Position numbers and translations under genes: made by a program
Origin: Promethearchaeia archaeon
GTDB taxonomy: Archaea > Asgardarchaeota > Lokiarchaeia > Sigyniarchaeales > SOKP01
NCBI GenBank assembly: GCA_029856125.1
Contig: JAHQWJ010000147.1
Location: 1 to 64,000 of the forward strand
DNA: 64,000 bases
Direction: 5' to 3'
The notes under the pieces: generated by a model
Databases searched by the model: none
Told to the model about the DNA's origin: nothing
What the model saw: the letters and a program-made list of their open reading frames with translations, nothing else
In this document: in pieces, positions 35,611-44,096 of the stretch
How the letters are laid out: every line of letters starts with the position of its first letter
How positions within the stretch are numbered: position 1 is the stretch's first letter

Positions 35611-36461
35611 TAATTATGATTGAATATATAATAATAGCTATATTACAAGGGTTATTCGAATGGTTACCAATTTCTTCTTCGGGTCAAGTTATGATAGTTT
35701 CAGTTAATTTTTTTGGAATTCCTCCTGAACAAGCCTTTAGTTTAAGTATTTGGATGCATTTGGGAACAACATTTGCGGTCTTGCTTAAGCTAAGAAAAGA
35801 TTACATTCATATTATTAAATCGATTCTACCAAAGAAGTTTGAAGTTGATGGAAACGATATTAAGAAAAGAAACTGGTTAATTTACGCCACAATTGGAACT
35901 GCTATAACTGCAATCCCATTATATTTCCTGTTTAAATTCGTAATAATAAAAGGATTTGACGCATTTCAAGGTGAGATTTTAACTTTAGTAATTTCCGGCT
36001 TGTTAATTATAACTGGAATTGTTTTACTGACTTTTAGAAGTAAATTTGGCATAAAAACTATCGATACTGTTTCAGATCGGGATCTCATCAGGGATTCTAG
36101 CATATCTGGATTAATTCAAGGGATTGCCATACTTCCAGGAATATCCCGTTCAGGTTTTACTGTCTCTACTATCTTATTCGAGAAATATAACCAAGATCAA
36201 AGTTTAAAATTAAGTTTTTTGATGTCCGTCCCAGTAGCTCTTGCGTCAATCGGGATGGATATTATTTTCGGAGAAGGATCGGTTTTTGGAACAATTGATC
36301 TTTTCACAATTTTGATTATAACAGCAGTTAGTTTCATTGTAGGTTACTTTTCAATGGAACTATTGTTAAGAATCGCACGAAAAATCAATTTTAGTTATTT
36401 TTGCATCTTATATGGAGTAGTGTCATTCGTAATAATTGTTCCTTTCATGTTTTTCGGGTAG
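35607..36461 (+). CDS. Undecaprenyl-diphosphatase (UppP/BacA)-like polyprenyl pyrophosphatase
   Basis: 284 aa, about eight membrane helices. The signature blocks ILQGLFEWLPISSSGQ (residues 12-27) and LPGISRSGFTVST (near 175-187) line the active site. Gln27 replaces the bacterial His, which I believe is common in archaeal members. It hydrolyses polyprenyl diphosphates to the monophosphate carriers used by glycosyltransferases, which would also serve GT87-type enzymes like those at 14-17 kb. Coupled by a 4-nt overlap to the upstream phosphatase. The start could also be the second Met (four codons in). Confidence 0.92.
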   Translation: MIIMIEYIIIAILQGLFEWLPISSSGQVMIVSVNFFGIPPEQAFSLSIWMHLGTTFAVLLKLRKDYIHIIKSILPKKFEVDGNDIKKRNWLIYATIGTAITAIPLYFLFKFVIIKGFDAFQGEILTLVISGLLIITGIVLLTFRSKFGIKTIDTVSDRDLIRDSSISGLIQGIAILPGISRSGFTVSTILFEKYNQDQSLKLSFLMSVPVALASIGMDIIFGEGSVFGTIDLFTILIITAVSFIVGYFSMELLLRIARKINFSYFCILYGVVSFVIIVPFMFFG

Positions 36462-36464
36462 AAT

Positions 36465-37361
36465 CTATAAATTTCTAATATATTCAATCAGATAACTAGA
36501 TAAAGCGTTTTCTACATTTTCTATTCCTCTAAATCCCGGAAAATCGTTTAAATCGATAAGATAAAAACGATCCTTATTTGTTAGTTTTATTAAATCAAAT
36601 CCAAAAATTTTAAGGTTAAGTTCTTCTGACAAAATTTCTGCTAGATATCTAATATCAGCATTGACCTTGAACTCTTTCCGCTTAATAGTATCAACATTAA
36701 TATTGGAAGGTTTATCTCTCAAAAAAATATAAATCGGATTTTCTCTTATAATGCCATAAACTTTATCTCCTATTACATAAACCTTTCTTTCAAATCCATC
36801 ACACTCAATAAATTTCTGAATATAGACATCGTAGTATAAAAGATGTTTATACCGATTGCAAAATGTATCTACTTCTTCAATCTTTCTAACTAAGAAGTTA
36901 AATCTATTATATTTGTCGTGCTGATAATGACTTTTAATTACGATTGGAAGCTTAGGTAAAGCCCATTTTTTAAATTTAAGGACATCTGTAGCATTATTAT
37001 TCCATGAGTTAGGAAATGAAAACTTTTTACTAATTTTGGGGTGGTTTTTAAATACCTTTCTTAGAGCATAATCAAGGGATATCTTGTTTTTACACATTTG
37101 AACGGTATCGACATTATGTAGCGTTGGAATATTATTTGTTTTAGCGTAATGAAGTAAATCGATAGAACAATCGTTTCTTACTTTGACTATTATTAAATCT
37201 GCTTCTTTAATCGATTTAGGCATTCTGGAAAGGTTAAAAAACTTTTTTGTAGGATCGTGAAAGTGTAAGTTAACATCGGGTAACCTTTTTAGCTTATTAA
37301 TAACACCCTTAATTATTTCGTGATCTTCCCTAGCTGAAAAAACGACATTTCTTATCATCAA
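36465..37361 (-). CDS. ATP-grasp protein, ITPK-like (inositol polyphosphate 5/6-kinase-like)
   Basis: 298 aa. N-terminal Rossmann-like part with VVFSAREDHEIIKGVI and the conserved HNVDTVQMCKNKISLDYALR segment. LPIVIKSHYQHDKYNRFN lies in the ATP-binding centre. The C-terminal half has YIQKFIECDGFERKVYVIGDKV, LKIFGFDLI and LIDLNDFPGFRGIENVEN. The last block reproduces the DINxFPGxxGV signature and spacing of eukaryotic ITPK kinases rather than RimK ligases (which read E-x-N-x-x-P-x-x-x). Mg-ATP ligands Asp and Asn of DLND are present. It sits in a locus with inositol-phosphate synthase and three more ATP-grasp genes. Substrate inferred only. Confidence 0.75.
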   Translation of the reverse strand: MMIRNVVFSAREDHEIIKGVINKLKRLPDVNLHFHDPTKKFFNLSRMPKSIKEADLIIVKVRNDCSIDLLHYAKTNNIPTLHNVDTVQMCKNKISLDYALRKVFKNHPKISKKFSFPNSWNNNATDVLKFKKWALPKLPIVIKSHYQHDKYNRFNFLVRKIEEVDTFCNRYKHLLYYDVYIQKFIECDGFERKVYVIGDKVYGIIRENPIYIFLRDKPSNINVDTIKRKEFKVNADIRYLAEILSEELNLKIFGFDLIKLTNKDRFYLIDLNDFPGFRGIENVENALSSYLIEYIRNL

Positions 37362-37474
37362 TTAAAAATAAAGAAGCGCAGAATATTCTTAAATTTTCCC
37401 TCAATGCATACTTTCTTTTTGTATTGTATATTTTAGAAAAATAATAACTTCTTTAAAAAAATGGGGATATTAAT

Positions 37475-38767
37475 TTGAAAGAAAAAGTGTTTAGTAAATT
37501 TCTCAGAAGACAGGTATTGTTAATCGGATTGCTTTACATGGGAGATTACCTTTTCTTCTTTTTTGAGCAGAATTTTTTCAACACGTACTTAGATCATGTA
37601 CTATATCTCCCAGAACTCTTCATTTCTATAATGGTTTCCTTATCAGCTACGGTTGGTCTTTTAAGTATGCCATTATGGGGGATTGCAAGTGATAACACAA
37701 GAACAAAATATGGTAGGCGTCGGCCATTTCTATTATTTGGTATTATGGCTGGATTTGGTATGGTATTATTTAGTTTTGCATATCTGTTATTCGGGAGAAC
37801 AGAGAGTGCATATATATGGTGTTTAATAATTGATGTTTTACTTATCGGTATTGCTTCAAATGCGTTTCTCGTAGCTGAAAGATCTCTTATTCCAGATACA
37901 GTCGAAGTTGAAAAAAGGGGGCGTGCAAATGGTATCATTAATTCAATTAGCTACATTGGGCTATTAATTGGTGTAGTATTTCTATTACTAGGAAATGAAT
38001 TATTTGGCATTCCTGATCCTCGCCCGGGTGCTACAGGAACGATTATTACACAAGATGGGCATATGATATTATTATCTATGGGTGGACTTCTTTTTGCTAT
38101 AGTTGGAATTATTGGTTTTTACTTCATAAAAGAAAAACCTGTTTCTGAGCTTCCTGAGAAGAAAAAGTTCTTAACAGAGCTAAAGCAAACTTTTAATATA
38201 GCAGAATTGAAATCCCATAAAGAATTCTTTAAAATTCTTCTAGCATTAGTCATATTCCAGTCTGGGATTTCTTCGATTATGCCGTTTTTATTTATTTTCA
38301 TCTTCGATCAAGGGCTCACAACTCTACAACTCTTATTAGGGATCGCAATCGCATTTCCAGTTGTGTTCGTTGCAACTATTTATTTAGGAAGATTGTCAGA
38401 TAAATTTGGAAGAAAAAGATTCGTACCTATATCTATGATTATAGTAAGTATGGGATACCTTTTAATGCCATTTGCTTCAAGTAATTACATCCTATTTATG
38501 ATTGGTTTGCCATTCGTGTTAGTAGGTGTATTATCATTAGTAACACCCTTGAATGCGTGGTCTCAAGATTTGTTACCAGAGGATAAACGTGGAAAATTTA
38601 CAGGAATACTAAATATTGTTAACACAGTATCTCAGATTATAGGTTCCTTTGCAGGAGGCATAGTTGCTACTTTATTTGGCATTTCTTGGATATTCGTTCT
38701 AGGTCCTGTCTTTTTTCTAGCCTCGATTCCACTATTTTTGAAAGTAAAAGAAACTGTAAATTTATAA
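37475..38767 (+). CDS. MFS transporter (GPH/sugar-type)
   Basis: 430 aa, twelve helices. Loop 2-3 carries LWGIASDNTRTKYGRRRPFL, the MFS signature in the form seen in glycoside and sucrose-type symporters. Loop 8-9 has YLGRLSDKFGRKRFVP. LIPDTVEVEKRGRANGIINS and LLPEDKRGKFTGILNI are the corresponding signatures after helices 4 and 10. Start is TTG at 37475 with GGGGA upstream. Substrate unknown; its place beside inositol-phosphate synthase makes a polyol or sugar plausible. Confidence 0.9.
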   Translation: MKEKVFSKFLRRQVLLIGLLYMGDYLFFFFEQNFFNTYLDHVLYLPELFISIMVSLSATVGLLSMPLWGIASDNTRTKYGRRRPFLLFGIMAGFGMVLFSFAYLLFGRTESAYIWCLIIDVLLIGIASNAFLVAERSLIPDTVEVEKRGRANGIINSISYIGLLIGVVFLLLGNELFGIPDPRPGATGTIITQDGHMILLSMGGLLFAIVGIIGFYFIKEKPVSELPEKKKFLTELKQTFNIAELKSHKEFFKILLALVIFQSGISSIMPFLFIFIFDQGLTTLQLLLGIAIAFPVVFVATIYLGRLSDKFGRKRFVPISMIIVSMGYLLMPFASSNYILFMIGLPFVLVGVLSLVTPLNAWSQDLLPEDKRGKFTGILNIVNTVSQIIGSFAGGIVATLFGISWIFVLGPVFFLASIPLFLKVKETVNL

Positions 38768-38780
38768 ATAAAATAATACT

Positions 38781-38797
38781 CTTTTCTCTTTTTTTTA
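38781..38797 (+). terminator. Pyrimidine/T-run terminator
   Basis: CTTTTCTC followed by eight T (38789-38796), about 15 nt after the MFS stop. Confidence 0.5.
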
Positions 38798-38913
38798 CTT
38801 CTTTTAGGATTCTACTATGATTTTCATCCACAAATATCTCCAATCAAATAATTTCAATAGTGTCAAAAATATCAAAAATCTAATAAATAGAATCCATCTC
38901 TATAGTTTATTTC

Positions 38914-38928
38914 AAAATGATTTAAATA
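38914..38928 (+). promoter_or_regulatory. Candidate BRE/TATA of the inositol-phosphate synthase gene
   Basis: AAAATGATTTAAATA, an A-rich BRE-like element followed by a TATA-like core, 63-77 nt upstream of the ATG at 38991. The terminator after the MFS gene implies this gene has its own promoter. Confidence 0.4.
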
Positions 38929-38990
38929 ATACTTTTTAATATAGATACTATAACGGCGACCACTAAAAATTTAGAAAAAAGTTGAATTAA

Positions 38991-40085
38991 ATGACTGAAA
39001 ATGATATAAAAGTCGCAATTATCGGAGTAGGTGACGTTGCAAGCGCATTAGTTGCGGGAGTCGAGAATTACAAGAAAAATCCAGATAAGATCATTGGTTT
39101 ATTACCAGAAATTACTCAATATGGAGTAAAAGATATAAATTTTGTCCTCGGTATTGATGTTAATGCTAAAAAGATTGGTAAAGATTTAAGTGAAGCTATT
39201 TTTGTTGAACCAAATTGTAATAGAAAAACATTTGAGCCAGGATTTTTAGACGCTCCTGTCCTAAAAGGTCCAATATTAGATGGATTAAAAAGTAATATCA
39301 AAAACATTATACCCGTTGATGAGAATCAAAAAGTCGTAGAGATTGTGAAAGAGTTTAGAAAACGGGATGTTGATGTTGTTGTTATTTTGCTTCCAACAGG
39401 CTGCCATGAAGCGGTTAAATTCTATGCTATGGCAAGTCTTGATGCGGGAGCTTGTGTGGTTAACGGTATGCCTTCACATGTAGTTAAAGATTCAGAAATT
39501 GTTGAAAAAGCTCTAAAATTAGAACTTCCATTAATTGGTGACGATGTAAAATCTCAAATAGGAGCTACTATAATACATCGATCGCTAGCAAATCTCTTTC
39601 CAATGCGTGGCGCAATTCTTGACAGAACTATACAGCTTGATTGGGGAGGGTCATCGGATTTCTGCAATTTATTAACCCCTCAATCTAATGGTGAATTAAT
39701 ATATGAGGAAGGAAAACGTCAATCTAAAACTGAATCGGTAATAGCAAATTTACAGAATAAAGACGATTTAGAATGTCGAATATCTGCGGTAGATTATATT
39801 CCATTCTTAAAGAATCAAAAAGAGGCTTATATGAGATTAGAGGGGAGGATTTTTGGTGGTGCCCCTGTTCGAGTCGATATTACTATGTTTGTAGAAGATG
39901 GTAATAATTCCGCAGGTATAATAGCAGATTGCATAAGGGTTATAAAAATTGCTAAAGATCGCAAAATTGGGGGGGTTTTACAATCAGCTTGCTCGTTTTT
40001 TAATAAACATCCTCCAGAACAATTAGATGATTATGTTGCAAAAAAACAACTTATAGAATTTCTAGAAAATAGAAGAGAACGATAA
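38991..40085 (+). CDS. myo-Inositol-1(3)-phosphate synthase
   Basis: 364 aa. Converts glucose 6-phosphate to inositol phosphate using bound NAD. The N-terminal KVAIIGVGDVASALVAG is the Rossmann site. INFVLGIDVNAKKIGKDLSE, DVVVILLPTGCHEAVKFYA, GACVVNGMPSHV and LPLIGDDVKSQIGATIIHR give the NAD and active-site core, including the conserved Asp-Asp-x-Lys-Ser. LDWGGSSDFCNLL follows the family's NxxGNxDxxNL with changes. In archaea the product feeds inositol phospholipids or di-myo-inositol phosphate. Here ATP-grasp kinase-like genes flank it on both sides. Confidence 0.9.
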   Translation: MTENDIKVAIIGVGDVASALVAGVENYKKNPDKIIGLLPEITQYGVKDINFVLGIDVNAKKIGKDLSEAIFVEPNCNRKTFEPGFLDAPVLKGPILDGLKSNIKNIIPVDENQKVVEIVKEFRKRDVDVVVILLPTGCHEAVKFYAMASLDAGACVVNGMPSHVVKDSEIVEKALKLELPLIGDDVKSQIGATIIHRSLANLFPMRGAILDRTIQLDWGGSSDFCNLLTPQSNGELIYEEGKRQSKTESVIANLQNKDDLECRISAVDYIPFLKNQKEAYMRLEGRIFGGAPVRVDITMFVEDGNNSAGIIADCIRVIKIAKDRKIGGVLQSACSFFNKHPPEQLDDYVAKKQLIEFLENRRER

Positions 40086-40117
40086 TAAGATACGTGAAAC
40101 TTGATACTTTTAAAAAC

Positions 40118-41029
40118 TTAGCTCTTAGCTTTAACAAATGCGTTTCGATATATTTCTCGCGTATTAATTAAATTATAAATATGATCTGAAACTAAACTTA
40201 TTCCTTCTGGCACGCTCCTAAAGCTAGGAAAATCGTTAATATCTACGATATAAGGTCCCTTCTCGGTTAATATGTAATCTAACCCAAAAACTGACATCCC
40301 AAACTTTCGGCCTAATCGAATAATCCTCTTTTTGAATGGTTCTTCCACTGGAATCCTAATATGGATGAGTTCCAGAGGAGACAATTTATCTAATTGCTGT
40401 AAACGATTATGAGAAGTTATTGAAACAACCCAATTACCTATAACATAAATTTTATAGAGAATATCATGTTCCCCTAAATATTCTTGAAAAAATAACTCGC
40501 TTCCATTGTAATTTTTTATCAATTCAAGTAATTCTCTGTGATTTTTAGCGATACCAATTATTCTATCATTCTTAGGTAAATCTGGAATGTTATGAGGATT
40601 TAATTTTACAATAATTGGTGTGCCTTTTTGAGAAACACGAATCGCTTCTAATTTATTAGAAAAAGAGCGTGGGGTTAGAATTTTTTTGTAATTTTTATTT
40701 ATAAAATTAAAAGTGTTTTGCCTACTCTCACATAATTGAACGGATTCTAGGGTGTTAAGAATAGGAATTTCAGGACACGTTTTTTTAACGATTCTATAGA
40801 TTTTTTCATTTAACTCTTGAGTTGTCAGTTTTACAAGTAAAAACGAAATTGGATATTTTCTTAATCGTTTTTCAAGATACTTAGCATTAAACGATTCTAA
40901 TCCGTTTTTCATTAAATTAACTATTGTTATATTATAATTTTTAATTAAGAACTTCTTGATGTTTTCCAAAACTTCAAGATCTCTATTACAAATGGCTCCA
41001 ATATATTTTCGCTTTAAATTATTCGCCAT
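40118..41029 (-). CDS. ATP-grasp protein, ITPK-like, paralogue 2
   Basis: 303 aa. IGAICNRDLEVLENIKKFL starts a Rossmann-like domain. PILNTLESVQLCESRQNTFNF parallels the same segment in the 36465 gene. GTPIIVKLNPHNI is the ATP-grasp phosphate region, and LFFQEYLGEHDILYKIYVIG and PYIVDINDFPSFRSVPEG complete the nucleotide and Mg site. FxQxYxxxxxxLYKIYVIG and DINDFPSF match ITPK enzymes closely. It is convergent with the inositol-phosphate synthase gene (stops 32 nt apart). A carboxylate-amine ligase role remains possible. Confidence 0.75.
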   Translation of the reverse strand: MANNLKRKYIGAICNRDLEVLENIKKFLIKNYNITIVNLMKNGLESFNAKYLEKRLRKYPISFLLVKLTTQELNEKIYRIVKKTCPEIPILNTLESVQLCESRQNTFNFINKNYKKILTPRSFSNKLEAIRVSQKGTPIIVKLNPHNIPDLPKNDRIIGIAKNHRELLELIKNYNGSELFFQEYLGEHDILYKIYVIGNWVVSITSHNRLQQLDKLSPLELIHIRIPVEEPFKKRIIRLGRKFGMSVFGLDYILTEKGPYIVDINDFPSFRSVPEGISLVSDHIYNLINTREIYRNAFVKAKS

Positions 41030-41221
41030 TTAAAAAACCCATGCAATTTGATTTCTAAAAAACAAATTAAAATATATAAATGTATTGATAAATGAGTCCG
41101 AGTAATATTTCTATTTAGTTTATTATTTTTTCGCTATTATATATACTTTAAAATAACTTAGTTTTATATTATTCATAAAGGAAAGATTTTTTCATCGATT
41201 GCGTTTAATTGGGGTGGTTAT

Positions 41222-42040
41222 TTGATAAAAATAGGATTACTGACGGATAGTTACCATTTAGAGAAAAAATCGATTCAATTCTTAAAATATATTAAACCAT
41301 TAGCAGATATATCAGTTTATCTCGAAGAAGACTATCTAATTAATTTCTCGAATTACTTTTTCGAGGAAGATATTTTTTTTGTGAAAGCGAAAGGAGACTT
41401 AGTATTAAATTTAGTGAAATTAATAGAAAAAGAAACTAGTATTCCAGTAATTAATTCATCAAGAGGAATCTCTCTTGCTTTTAATAGATTTTTAAATAGC
41501 GTTGCCTTAAGAAAAGCGGGGATTCAAGTTCCCAATTTTTCGCTAAATCCTGTAGGACAGCCACCCCCATTTAATGAATACATAATTAAAAATATTATGG
41601 ACCAAAAAAATTATGCATTTAATCCTCAAGTTCAGAAAAAAGAGGGATATTTAAGTGTAATTGATGTTCGCGCTATCAATGAATCGAGTGGAAATTACCC
41701 AAAATACACACATCTATACTATCAAGAATTTATTAAGAGTAAATGGGAATACAAAGTGTATCTTGTAGGTGAAAACCTTCTTTACTTCAAACAATTACCA
41801 GTTTTAATAAATCCTGATAAAATGAAATCTAGAACAAAAATAGAGAAAATTCCCGAATTAACAGAAATGGCTTATACTGCTACAGAAACAATTGGATTAA
41901 AAATAAGCTCTATGGATTTCTTAAAATCAAAAGATGGAAATTATTTCTTGACAGATATAAATGCATCCCCAAATTTTAATTACATCAAGAATGGTCCTAA
42001 AATTATAGGAGATTATCTGATAAAACAAGCTAAACTATAG
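41222..42040 (+). CDS. ATP-grasp protein, divergent, paralogue 3
   Basis: 272 aa, TTG start at 41222 after GGGGTGG. IKIGLLTDSYHLEKKSIQFL begins it. The pre-ATP part has IPVINSSRGISLAFNRFLNS, aligning with the NxxxxxxLxxxR block of the two ITPK-like proteins. YYQEFIKSKWEYKVYLVG and YFLTDINASPNFNYIKNG form the C-terminal ATP site, with Asp and Asn ligands kept. The Gly-rich loop region is less conserved (NYAFNPQVQKKEG), so activity may be altered. Followed 14 nt later by a fourth ATP-grasp gene; the two form an operon. Confidence 0.72.
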   Translation: MIKIGLLTDSYHLEKKSIQFLKYIKPLADISVYLEEDYLINFSNYFFEEDIFFVKAKGDLVLNLVKLIEKETSIPVINSSRGISLAFNRFLNSVALRKAGIQVPNFSLNPVGQPPPFNEYIIKNIMDQKNYAFNPQVQKKEGYLSVIDVRAINESSGNYPKYTHLYYQEFIKSKWEYKVYLVGENLLYFKQLPVLINPDKMKSRTKIEKIPELTEMAYTATETIGLKISSMDFLKSKDGNYFLTDINASPNFNYIKNGPKIIGDYLIKQAKL

Positions 42041-42054
42041 GAAGAAGAGCAATT

Positions 42055-42837
42055 ATGAAAATAGGAATTTTATCAAAAAGGAGGGGAAATTTCGCTGGGG
42101 AAATTCAAAAATATCTTGAGCTTAAAGGGCATGATGTAAAAATCTTTACAGTAGATGATTTAATTGTTAATGAAATGCTTCTTAAAAGAGATTTATATAT
42201 ATTAAAATCTAAACACTTACTTTATCTTTATGCAGGTTATTTTTTAGAAGCTAATATGATTCCCGTCATTCCAAACACTACTATCAGTTATTTTCATAAA
42301 AATCGGGTTGAATCGTATTTTTCTATGAAAAAGCTTGATTTATTATGTCCAAATATTTTTATGGGTACCTTTAAAACTCTTAGAAGTCAACTTCAAGAGT
42401 CAAGTTTTCCCCTCATTTCAAAACCTATGCATGGATCTGGAAGTAGGGGTGTCAAAGTGTATAATTCTCTTCAAGAGTTTAATGTTTCTACCGATAATTA
42501 TCTCTATCTAGAAAATTTTATCAAAGGAACGCACTATTTAGCTTATTTTATAGAAGATGAAATTTGCATATGCAAAAAAAGACCACTCTCAAATGAACAT
42601 CAAGATACTGAATTAATCGAATCCGATAAAGAAATAGAAAAATATCTTATTAAATGGAAAGAAAAATATAATCTGTTATTTGGACATCTCGATCTAGTTA
42701 GAGAAACGAATACAAATAAGTTATATGTGGTAGATGCAGGTACTTTTCCGGAATTCTCTAATTGGAAGCGTGATACTGATCCTACTTCGAAAATATGTGA
42801 CTTAATTTTAAAAGAATTCAGGATGTTAAAGAACTAA
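42055..42837 (+). CDS. ATP-grasp protein, paralogue 4
   Basis: 260 aa. MKIGILSKRRGNFAGEIQKY and VPVIPNTTISYF-like NxxxxYxxHKNRV (VIPNTTISYFHKNRVESYF) open the N-terminal domain. FPLISKPMHGSGSRGVKVY is a textbook ATP-grasp Gly-rich loop with the conserved Lys. LYLENFIKGTHYLAYFI and LYVVDAGTFPEFSNWKRD close it, the latter with Asp-Ala-Gly in place of Asp-x-Asn. AGGAAGAGC precedes the ATG. Second gene of the pair with the 41222 gene. Probably complementary rather than redundant to it, since their intact loops differ. Confidence 0.75.
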   Translation: MKIGILSKRRGNFAGEIQKYLELKGHDVKIFTVDDLIVNEMLLKRDLYILKSKHLLYLYAGYFLEANMIPVIPNTTISYFHKNRVESYFSMKKLDLLCPNIFMGTFKTLRSQLQESSFPLISKPMHGSGSRGVKVYNSLQEFNVSTDNYLYLENFIKGTHYLAYFIEDEICICKKRPLSNEHQDTELIESDKEIEKYLIKWKEKYNLLFGHLDLVRETNTNKLYVVDAGTFPEFSNWKRDTDPTSKICDLILKEFRMLKN

Positions 42838-42886
42838 ATAGGTGTAAATAATAAGTTAATTAGTAAGTATTGAATTTCAATTCTTA

Positions 42887-44026
42887 TTAGGATTTTTTTT
42901 CTACTGAATCTTGTTCTTGCTCTTTGTTATACTCTTCTACTTTTTGCATAACGGATTCCGCAGGTGTCTGAGGTATAGGCATTTTCTCATACACTTCAAT
43001 GAACTTGACATCTTCAATTTCATCACCCATATGAGTCTGTAAATCCATAGCTAAACCGAATTTAAGATATGTAAGGTTTTGAAACAAGAGCATTTTAGGA
43101 ACAGTAATTTCTAGAGTTTTGTCCTTCAAAAGATTTACGATAAATTCAGATGCGTTTTCTTTAGGAATTCCCTTTGAAATCATAAAGTAATCGATTTTTT
43201 CGTTAAATGATTCGATCTTATCTACTATCTCAAGGTTATAATCTATTGATTGTCCTGCTAGAGGGTGATTGTAATCAATAATTACTTTGCCTTGAAGAAT
43301 ATTTGAAATAACACCTCTCTGTCCTTTTTTATTTGTAAAGTCTTGACCGTATTCTGGGTTTTTTCCATCGTTTAATTTTCTAAATTTAGCTATGCCAATT
43401 CTTTCAATTTTTTGAGGATCCCTTTTACCAAAGGCTTTAGTAGGGGGAATCTTTACAGATTTTTTTTGAAAGTAGTTCATATCTTTTACAGTTTCAGTTA
43501 AACCTTCATTTAAAAATCCCGGTTTTCCAATTATTACAAATTCCGGAGTGTAATACCCTTGTTGAGCTTTTTCCTCCTCATACATTCCTGCTTTTTTTGC
43601 ATCTTCTTCAGAAGATACTCTAAAAATCTTTCCTTTTTGCGTCCTTGCTGTCATCTTAAGTAAAACAAAATCGCCTTCTTCTGCCTTTTTGCCTTCTAAC
43701 TTCGCTTTCTTCTCTTCTAGCTTTTTAGCTTCTTCTTCAAGCTTTTTGGTTTCTTCTTCTTCCTTTTTTGCTTTCTCTACGTCCTCTGAGGGTTGTTCAA
43801 GAACTGAATCATCGCTTTCTATAGTAGACTCTTTTGATTCACTTAATAATTCTTTAGCGTTGCTTACGAATTTTTCAGCTGTAGCTTTTCCAATGCCTTT
43901 TAATTGCGTTAAATCTTCCACACTTGCGTTAGCTAACTTCTCTACGGATTCAATACCCGCTTCAATCAGCACATCTTTTTTTTTACCTACGCCTTTCACA
44001 TCTTCTAAATTCATAGAAAATACCAT
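42887..44026 (-). CDS. HhH - coiled coil - FKBP peptidyl-prolyl isomerase fusion
   Basis: 379 aa. Residues 5-58 are two helix-hairpin-helix motifs (LEDVKGVGKKKDVLIEAG, LTQLKGIGKATAEKFV). Residues ~62-118 are an acidic/Lys coiled coil (EEETKKLEEEAKKLEEKKAK). The rest is an archaeal long FKBP: GDFVLLKMTARTQKGKIF, PEFVIIGKPGFLNEGL, KIPPTKAFGKRDP and a SlyD-like insert with VIIDYNHPLAGQSIDYN, then a C-terminal extension. The FKBP part would act as folding helper and isomerase. The HhH part normally binds DNA or RNA. The second Met (fifth residue, 44012-44014) is a likely alternative start. Confidence 0.88.
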   Translation of the reverse strand: MVFSMNLEDVKGVGKKKDVLIEAGIESVEKLANASVEDLTQLKGIGKATAEKFVSNAKELLSESKESTIESDDSVLEQPSEDVEKAKKEEEETKKLEEEAKKLEEKKAKLEGKKAEEGDFVLLKMTARTQKGKIFRVSSEEDAKKAGMYEEEKAQQGYYTPEFVIIGKPGFLNEGLTETVKDMNYFQKKSVKIPPTKAFGKRDPQKIERIGIAKFRKLNDGKNPEYGQDFTNKKGQRGVISNILQGKVIIDYNHPLAGQSIDYNLEIVDKIESFNEKIDYFMISKGIPKENASEFIVNLLKDKTLEITVPKMLLFQNLTYLKFGLAMDLQTHMGDEIEDVKFIEVYEKMPIPQTPAESVMQKVEEYNKEQEQDSVEKKS

Positions 44027-44096
44027 TAAATATAATTAGTTAAATTGTTGCTAGTAGGATTTAGGAATTAATCATTCCTTATTATTTTTTCTAAAA

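Noticed and set aside
36465..41029. Calling the ATP-grasp genes ribosomal protein S6 modification (RimK) ligases
   Set aside because: The C-terminal D[L/I]NDFP.F and Q.F...YKVYVIG blocks and the neighbouring inositol-phosphate synthase fit ITPK better; kept as kinase-like with stated uncertainty.
42887..44026. Low-complexity Lys/Glu repeat in the FKBP fusion as a tandem DNA repeat
   Set aside because: Codons vary between the apparent repeats and the stretch is simply a coiled-coil linker.
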